A model generated the notes under the pieces. The model ran no database searches and was not told the DNA's origin. It saw only the letters and a program-made list of their open reading frames with translations. This document shows, piece by piece, positions 58,774-64,000 of a stretch of DNA of 64,000 nucleotides. The position numbers and the translations under genes are program-made. Numbering within the stretch: position 1 is the first letter of the stretch; the number at the start of each line of letters is the position of its first letter. The DNA is from Allosphingosinicella indica (GTDB lineage: Bacteria > Pseudomonadota > Alphaproteobacteria > Sphingomonadales > Sphingomonadaceae), in the NCBI RefSeq assembly GCF_900177405.1, contig NZ_LT840185.1, positions 310,001 to 374,000 of the forward strand, read 5' to 3'.

Positions 58774-59947
58774 CGCAACGACCCTGAGCCAGCCGCCCGG
58801 CCCGATGCCGGGGGCGGCGACACCGCAGCCGACAGCGGCGAGCGGGGGGTGGAACGTCGCGCCCAAATTGCCCGAGCAGCACACCCTGTTCGGCGACAAG
58901 AACCGCGCCTTCTGGATCCTGCAGTCGGCCGGGTGGGCCGGCTATTTCATCCTGAGAACGCTGACCGGCGTCGCCAATGCGATGGGGTTCAGCTTCATCA
59001 TCCACACGACGCTGCTGACCGCGACAGGCTATTCGATCACCTTGCTGATGGCGGCGGCCTACCGGCGGCTGATCCACCAGAAGCCGGTGGTCACCTGGGC
59101 GGTCTCCATCAGTCTGGTGCTGATCGCCTCCGCGGTCTTTTCGGCGATCGAGACGTGGAGCCACGCGACCTTCCTGAGGCCCGGAACGCGGCCCGAGGGG
59201 CTGCAATTCTTCGGCGCCATCCTGCTCGATTTCGCGCTGCTCGCGGCCTGGTCGGCGCTCTATTACGGGATCAATTACTACCTCTTGCTCGAGCAGCAGA
59301 CCGACCGGATGCTGCGGCTGGAGGCGCAGGCGAGCAGCGCGCAGCTCGCGATGCTGCGCTACCAGCTCAACCCGCACTTCCTTTTCAACACCCTCAACTC
59401 CATATCGACGCTCGTCCTGCTGAAGCAGACCGACCGTGCCAATGCGATGCTCTCGCGGCTGTCGTCCTTCCTCAGGTACACATTGGTCAACGAGCCCACC
59501 GGGCAAGTGACCATCGAGCAGGAGGTGGAGACGCTGAAACTCTATCTCGAGATAGAGAAGATGCGGTTCGAGGAGCGGCTGCGGCCGATCTTCACCATCG
59601 ATCCGGCGGTGCGGCGCGGCAGATTGCCATCGCTGCTGCTGCAGCCGCTGGTGGAAAATGCGATCAAATATGCGGTGACGCCGCAGGAGGAAGGCGCAGA
59701 CATTACCATCGACGCGCGCAAGGTGGGCGGGCGCGTTGCGATACGGGTTTCAGACACGGGACCGGGCGTCGACGCCCAGTCCGCACTCTCGGCACGTTCC
59801 ACCGGAGTCGGACTGGCGAACATTCGGGACAGGCTGGCGCAGGCCTATGGCGCCGACCATCGTTTTGAGACTCAAACGAGTGCAACAGGGGGATTCAGCG
59901 TAACCATCGACATCCCATTCCAGACTGAATCCGAGGAATTGAAATGA
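58760..59947 (+). CDS. LytS/YehU-type sensor histidine kinase
   Basis: A 395-residue membrane kinase. After a disordered N-terminus come about four helices (55-175), then the His_kinase domain with RYQLNPHFLFNTLNS (phospho-accepting His206), LLLQPLVENAIKY and DTGPGV ATP-binding motifs. It begins with GTG inside the M16 gene and is followed by its response regulator with an ATGA overlap. The signal sensed is unknown. Confidence 0.9.
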   Translation: MATSSATTLSQPPGPMPGAATPQPTAASGGWNVAPKLPEQHTLFGDKNRAFWILQSAGWAGYFILRTLTGVANAMGFSFIIHTTLLTATGYSITLLMAAAYRRLIHQKPVVTWAVSISLVLIASAVFSAIETWSHATFLRPGTRPEGLQFFGAILLDFALLAAWSALYYGINYYLLLEQQTDRMLRLEAQASSAQLAMLRYQLNPHFLFNTLNSISTLVLLKQTDRANAMLSRLSSFLRYTLVNEPTGQVTIEQEVETLKLYLEIEKMRFEERLRPIFTIDPAVRRGRLPSLLLQPLVENAIKYAVTPQEEGADITIDARKVGGRVAIRVSDTGPGVDAQSALSARSTGVGLANIRDRLAQAYGADHRFETQTSATGGFSVTIDIPFQTESEELK

Positions 59948-60741
59948 CCATTCGCACGATCCTGGTCGACGACGAGCCGCTGGCCACGCAGGGCCTCAGG
60001 CTGCGGCTGGAGCGGCACCCCGACGTCGAGGTGATCGACACATGCTCGAACGGCCGCGAGGCGATCCGCGCGGTGAAGACACACAAGCCCGATCTCGTCT
60101 TCCTCGACATCCAGATGCCGGGCTTCGACGGTTTCTCGGTGATTCAGGGGCTGTTGGAGGTCGATCCACCACTGTTCGTCTTCGTCACTGCCTATTCGGA
60201 CCATGCGATCCGCGCCTTTGACGCGCAGGCGATCGACTATCTGATGAAGCCGGTGGAGGAAGACCGGCTGGCCGACACGATGGACCGCGTCCGCCAGCGC
60301 CTCGCAGAGCGGCGCAGCGCCGAGGAAGCGGGCAAGCTCAAGGAAGTGCTCGCCGAAGTCGCGCCGGACGCGGTGGACAGCGTGGAGGGCGAGGAATCGC
60401 TCGCCTCGAGCCGCTTCGAGAAATTGATCAACATCAAGGATCGCGGCCAGATCTTCCGTGTCGACGTCGATTCGATCGAGAGCGTCGAGGCGGCCGGCGA
60501 TTACATGTGCATCAAGACCGCCGACAACACGCTGATCCTGCGCGAGACGATGAAGGATCTGGAGAAGCGGCTCGATCCGCGCCGTTTCCAGCGCGTCCAC
60601 CGCTCGACGATCGTCAACCTCGATCTCGTCCGCCAGGTGAAGCCGCACACCAACGGCGAATGCTTCCTGGTGCTCGATTCGGGCAGCCAGGTGAAGGTCA
60701 GCCGCAGCTATCGCGACGTGGTGGCGCGGTTCGTCCACTGA
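59944..60741 (+). CDS. LytTR-type response regulator
   Basis: A 265-residue regulator: receiver domain with acidic pair (LVDDEP), phospho-acceptor Asp55 (FLDIQMPG) and the Lys in YLMKPVEED; then a LytTR DNA-binding domain (about 158-262; [29 protein letters not shown]). It pairs with the kinase immediately upstream. Targets could include the M16 gene or surface genes. Confidence 0.93.
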   Translation: MTIRTILVDDEPLATQGLRLRLERHPDVEVIDTCSNGREAIRAVKTHKPDLVFLDIQMPGFDGFSVIQGLLEVDPPLFVFVTAYSDHAIRAFDAQAIDYLMKPVEEDRLADTMDRVRQRLAERRSAEEAGKLKEVLAEVAPDAVDSVEGEESLASSRFEKLINIKDRGQIFRVDVDSIESVEAAGDYMCIKTADNTLILRETMKDLEKRLDPRRFQRVHRSTIVNLDLVRQVKPHTNGECFLVLDSGSQVKVSRSYRDVVARFVH

Positions 60742-60769
60742 CGGCGGCGATATGCTAAGGGGCGCCGCA

Positions 60770-61828
60770 ATGACCGCGCCCCTTTCTCTTCGCGACCGGC
60801 TGGAAGCCGAAGCGCGTTCGCTGGGCTTCACCGCGTTCGGCATCGCGCGCGCGGATGCGGCCCCGCGGAGCGGCGAGCGGCTGCGCGCATGGCTCGCCGA
60901 CGGCGCGCATGGCGACATGATCTGGATGGAGGAAACCGCCAACCGCCGGGCCAGCCCTGCCGGGCTGTGGCCGGAGGTCCGATCGGTGATCGCGCTGGGG
61001 ATGAGCTATGCGCCCGCCGCCGATCCGCGGCTGCTCGAAGCCGAGCCCGAGGCCGGACGCATTTCGGTCTATGCGCAGGGCGGCGATTATCACGACGTGG
61101 TGAAGCGCGCGCTGAAGGCGCTGGCGCGCTGGCTGGTCGCGGCGGCGCCCTCCGAGCTCAAGGTGTTCGTCGACACCGCACCGGTTATGGAGAAGCCGCT
61201 GGCCGAGGCGGCGGGGATCGGCTGGCAGGGGAAGCACACCAACCTGGTCAGCCGCGAGGACGGGAGCTGGCTGTTCCTCGGCACGATCTTCACCACGCTA
61301 GAGCTGGAGGCGGACGCGCCGCATGCGCTGCGCTGCGGAAGCTGCCACGCCTGCATCGATGCGTGCCCGACCGCCGCGTTTCCGGTGCCATACCGGCTCG
61401 ATGCGCGGCGCTGCATCTCCTACCTCACGATCGAGCATAAGGGGCCGATCCCCGAAGAGTTTCGCGCTGCGATCGGCAACCGCATCTACGGCTGCGACGA
61501 TTGCCTCGCCGCCTGCCCGTGGAACCGCTTCGCGAGCAGCGCGCGCCGCAACCAGGCGTTTTTGCCGCGCGCCGAACTGGCGGCGCCTGCGCTGGCCGAT
61601 CTGCTGGCGCTCGATGACGCCGGTTTCCGCCGAGTGTTCGCGGGATCGCCGATCAAGCGGATCGGGCGCAACCGCATGGTTCGCAACGCCGCGATCGCCG
61701 CCGGCAACAGCGGCAGCGCCGCGCTCGTGCCGGTGCTGCAGCGGCTGACCGATGATGCGGACGCGGTGGTCGCCGAAGCGGCGCGCTGGGCGCTGGAGCG
61801 GCTGGCGGTCAGCGCCGCGCCGCGGTGA
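60770..61828 (+). CDS. queG: epoxyqueuosine reductase QueG
   Basis: QueG reduces epoxyqueuosine to queuosine in tRNA, using cobalamin and two [4Fe-4S] clusters. The 352-residue protein has [12 protein letters not shown] and [11 protein letters not shown] cluster motifs, with [13 protein letters not shown] between them, and a C-terminal HEAT-like region. The ATG at 60770 follows AAGGGG. With queC/queE at 2712-4027 this shows the organism makes queuosine de novo. Confidence 0.95.
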   Translation: MTAPLSLRDRLEAEARSLGFTAFGIARADAAPRSGERLRAWLADGAHGDMIWMEETANRRASPAGLWPEVRSVIALGMSYAPAADPRLLEAEPEAGRISVYAQGGDYHDVVKRALKALARWLVAAAPSELKVFVDTAPVMEKPLAEAAGIGWQGKHTNLVSREDGSWLFLGTIFTTLELEADAPHALRCGSCHACIDACPTAAFPVPYRLDARRCISYLTIEHKGPIPEEFRAAIGNRIYGCDDCLAACPWNRFASSARRNQAFLPRAELAAPALADLLALDDAGFRRVFAGSPIKRIGRNRMVRNAAIAAGNSGSAALVPVLQRLTDDADAVVAEAARWALERLAVSAAPR

Positions 61829-62180
61829 GCGCGGCGACGCAGCTTGCGCGGTCCATGTCGCGCCCGTCGGGCAGCCGCGCATCGACATAAGTAACGAGCG
61901 GCTCGGCGCCGGAGCGCTGCGGATAGAGATAGGCATCGAGCACGCAGACCGCGCTCCCGAACTGCAGCTTGCGCGCTTGCCCTTCGCGCACGTCGAGCTC
62001 GGCCTCGCCCAGCAGCCGCTCGAGATGGCGGGCATTCTGGCCCATCACGCTTTCGAGGCCGTGAGTGTCGAAGCGCGGCGTCTGCACTTGCGGCACGGGC
62101 GCCTGGCTGGAAGGCGCCGCTACGCAACCACCGAGCGTTGCGAGGAGCAGCAGGGGAATACGGGTACGGTTACGCGTCAT
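61809..62180 (-). CDS. small lipoprotein of unknown function
   Basis: A 123-residue lipoprotein ([12 protein letters not shown]). The mature part has [22 protein letters not shown] and a Cys pair ([13 protein letters not shown]). It resembles a SmpA/OmlA-like outline but is not certain. Its 3' end overlaps queG by 20 bases, convergently. Confidence 0.72.
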   Translation of the reverse strand: MTRNRTRIPLLLLATLGGCVAAPSSQAPVPQVQTPRFDTHGLESVMGQNARHLERLLGEAELDVREGQARKLQFGSAVCVLDAYLYPQRSGAEPLVTYVDARLPDGRDMDRASCVAALTAARR

Positions 62181-62274
62181 GACCCTTGCTTCGCGCAGCG
62201 GCCGTGCCGGGTCAATCGGTTGATCCCCCCGGGTGCGGGCGATAGGGCGGCGCTTTCGCCAGACGGAGCCTTGC

Positions 62275-63273
62275 ATGACCGCCCCCACCCTCGACGTCCT
62301 CGCTATCGGCAATGCCATCGTCGACGTAATCGCGCCCGCCGATGACACGTTCCTCGCCGACGAGGGGCTGGCGAAGGGGTCGATGCGGCTGATCGACGCC
62401 GGTGAGGCCGAGCGGCTCTATGGCCGGATGGCCGCGGGGCGCGAGACGAGCGGTGGATCGGCGGCCAACACCGCCGCCGGCGTCGCCGCTCTCGGCGCGC
62501 GCGCGGGCTTCATCGGCCAGGTCGCCGCCGATCAGCTCGGCGCCGTCTTCGCGCATGACATCCGCGCGGTTGGCGTTGCGTTCGAGACGCCCGCGGCTGG
62601 GGACGGCCCCGCCCCCACCGCGCGGTGCCTGATCCTCGTGACGCCCGATGCGCAGCGGACGATGAACACCTTCCTCGGCGCGTCGCAGCATCTGCCGCCC
62701 GCGGCGATCAATTCGGCGCAGATCGAGAGCGCGGCGATCCTCTATCTCGAAGGCTATCTGTGGGATCCGGAAGAGCCGCGCGCGGCGATGGAGCGGGCGA
62801 TCGAGATCGCGCGGGGCGCGGGCCGCAAGGTCGCCTTTACGCTCTCCGACAGCTTCTGCATTGCGCGGCACCGCGCCGGATTCCTCAAGCTGATCGAGGA
62901 TCAGCGGATCGACATCCTCTTCGCGAACGAGGCGGAGATTACCGAACTGGCCGGCGAGAGCGATTTCGAGGCGGCAGTCGCGGCGATCGCGCCCAAGGTG
63001 CCGGTGCTGGTGGTGACGCGCAGCGAAAACGGCGCAATCGCGGTCAGCGGGAATGAGCGTGCCGAAGTGGCGGCCGAGCCGGTCGAAAAGGTGATCGACA
63101 CCACCGGCGCGGGCGATCTTTTCGCCGCGGGCTTCCTGACCGGCCATGCGCAGGGCCGGAGCCTCGAGGAAAGCCTGACATTGGGCGCGATCGCTGCGGC
63201 GGAAGTGATCTCGCATTATGGTGCGCGCCCGGAGGCGGATCTGAAGGCGCTGGCAGCGAAGCGGATCGGATGA
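62275..63273 (+). CDS. PfkB family sugar/adenosine kinase
   Basis: A 332-residue ribokinase-fold enzyme. Substrate region VLAIGNAIVDVIA and SGGSAANTAAGVAALG (about 63-78), anion hole DTTGAGDLFAAGFL with the catalytic Asp. The SGGSAANT start and overall length match proteins annotated as adenosine kinase in related bacteria. The substrate is not proven. Confidence 0.88.
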   Translation: MTAPTLDVLAIGNAIVDVIAPADDTFLADEGLAKGSMRLIDAGEAERLYGRMAAGRETSGGSAANTAAGVAALGARAGFIGQVAADQLGAVFAHDIRAVGVAFETPAAGDGPAPTARCLILVTPDAQRTMNTFLGASQHLPPAAINSAQIESAAILYLEGYLWDPEEPRAAMERAIEIARGAGRKVAFTLSDSFCIARHRAGFLKLIEDQRIDILFANEAEITELAGESDFEAAVAAIAPKVPVLVVTRSENGAIAVSGNERAEVAAEPVEKVIDTTGAGDLFAAGFLTGHAQGRSLEESLTLGAIAAAEVISHYGARPEADLKALAAKRIG

Positions 63274-63277
63274 ACCT

Positions 63278-63355
63278 GTTCCCCGGCGAACGCCGGGGCC
63301 CAGTCGTCCGGCTTGCATGACCCTGATATGCTGGACCCCGGCTTTCGCCGGGGAA
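63278..63355. repeat. GTTCCCCGGC two-armed palindromic element
   Basis: GTTCCCCGGCGAACGCCGGGG and CCCCGGCTTTCGCCGGGGAAC face each other across about 30 bases, between the convergent kinase and cysQ stops. Confidence 0.85.
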
Positions 63356-63357
63356 CC

Positions 63358-64000
63358 CTACGTCCCCCAGGCGATGAAATGGGGGTTCTCGAAGCCAGGC
63401 TTGCCGTAGCGTAGCGGATCGCCGGCCAGGTCGAGGACGCGGCCGCCCGCCGCTTCGAGCACGGCGTGGCCGGCGGCGGTATCCCATTCCATCGTGCGGC
63501 CCCAGCGCGGATAGACATCGGCGCCGCCTTCCGCGAGCACGCAGAATTTGAGCGACGAGCCGGAGGCGACATGGCCGGTGACGCCCATCTCGGCGAGCCG
63601 CGCAGCGTCCTCGGGAGAAGCGTGGTTGCGGCTCCCTACCGCATCGAGCCGTCCGGGAAGGCGCGAGCGCGTGGCAATCGCCTCCTCGGCGCCGCCCTTC
63701 AGCCGGCGGGACGCGCCGTGGCCGATCTCGCCAAAATAGAGCGCGTCGGGCACGGGCGCGTAGACGACGCCCGCGACCGGATCGCCATTCTCGATCAGCG
63801 CGATATTGACCGTGAACTCGCCGGTGCGGTCGGCGAAACCGCGCGTGCCGTCGAGTGGATCGACGAGGAAGAAGCGGGTGCCGAGATCGGCGGGGATGCG
63901 GCCCGCGCATGCCTCCTCTTCCGCGACGACCGGGACGCCGGGAAAATCGCGGGCGAGCGCGGCGAGGATGATCGCCTCGGCGCGCTGGTCCGCGATTGTG
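63358..64000 (-). CDS. cysQ: 3'(2'),5'-bisphosphate nucleotidase CysQ, start outside window
   Basis: The open frame continues past the right edge; about 213 C-terminal codons are visible. Inositol-monophosphatase-fold motifs are VVAEEE, LVDPLDGTRGF (metal-binding Asp residues) and EWDTAAGHAVLEAAGG. GEFTVNIALIENGDPVAGVVYAP fits CysQ, which hydrolyses PAP in sulfate assimilation and nucleotide turnover. The closely related inositol phosphatase function cannot be excluded from the fragment. Confidence 0.88.
   Translation of the reverse strand, partial: TIADQRAEAIILAALARDFPGVPVVAEEEACAGRIPADLGTRFFLVDPLDGTRGFADRTGEFTVNIALIENGDPVAGVVYAPVPDALYFGEIGHGASRRLKGGAEEAIATRSRLPGRLDAVGSRNHASPEDAARLAEMGVTGHVASGSSLKFCVLAEGGADVYPRWGRTMEWDTAAGHAVLEAAGGRVLDLAGDPLRYGKPGFENPHFIAWGT

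Overview
The window is a 64 kb stretch of a GC-rich alphaproteobacterial chromosome. GcrA, the split F0 b/b' ATP synthase subunits, SWFGD and PRC-barrel stress proteins, a GGAAC-N16-CGTT (EcfG-type) promoter and GTTC-N7-GTTC (alphaproteobacterial LexA) boxes all point to the Sphingomonadales, most likely Sphingomonas or a close relative. No rRNA, tRNA, CRISPR array, transposase or integrase was seen. Almost all of the sequence is densely packed housekeeping genes, often with 1-4 nt start/stop overlaps. Convergent genes repeatedly interlock their stop codons, and several junctions carry palindromic repeat elements.

Layout. 1-10.6 kb: a partial membrane protein, lipB, a Met/Asn/Asp-rich lipoprotein, queE-queC (queuosine), hslO and argD, an ABC permease, gcrA, DoxX and a PilZ protein. 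10.7-18.7 kb: parE with a 2OG-Fe(II) oxygenase, apaG, recO, a GNAT/polysaccharide-deacetylase pair and uvrC. 18.9-21.5 kb: the F0 operon (atpI/Z-atpB-atpE-b'-b). 21.7-30.4 kb: folC, ampG, a Rieske oxygenase, a lone receiver protein, an RluB-type pseudouridine synthase with rsmD, csaA and a GFA-family protein. 30.4-42.5 kb: uvrD behind a LexA box, a DUF3667 protein, an unusual HExxH-TPM lipoprotein, a hydrolase, a DUF885 protein, an MFS-cysK pair, a TonB protein, a cold-shock protein and small helical proteins.

42.9-46.3 kb is the accessory part. AT-rich DNA carrying an HNH nuclease gene, an OLD/RecF-like AAA ATPase gene and a PIN-like nuclease gene (the last two translationally coupled) lies between two convergent native genes. 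Its internal and right borders are diverged second copies of the 3' ends of those native genes (a zinc-ribbon gene and uvrA). The ATPase-PIN pair is the best candidate for an undescribed, possibly defensive, system.

46.3-64 kb: uvrA (behind a LexA box and carrying an in-frame palindromic repeat), a beta-propeller lipoprotein gene broken by an in-frame stop, a serine hydrolase, an OmpA-like lipoprotein, YceI, the stress-controlled SWFGD/PRC-barrel pair, an M16 peptidase overlapping a LytS/LytTR-type two-component pair, queG, a PfkB kinase and a partial cysQ. Three queuosine genes (queC, queE, queG) and three nucleotide-excision-repair genes (uvrA, uvrC, uvrD) are therefore in the window at separate loci.
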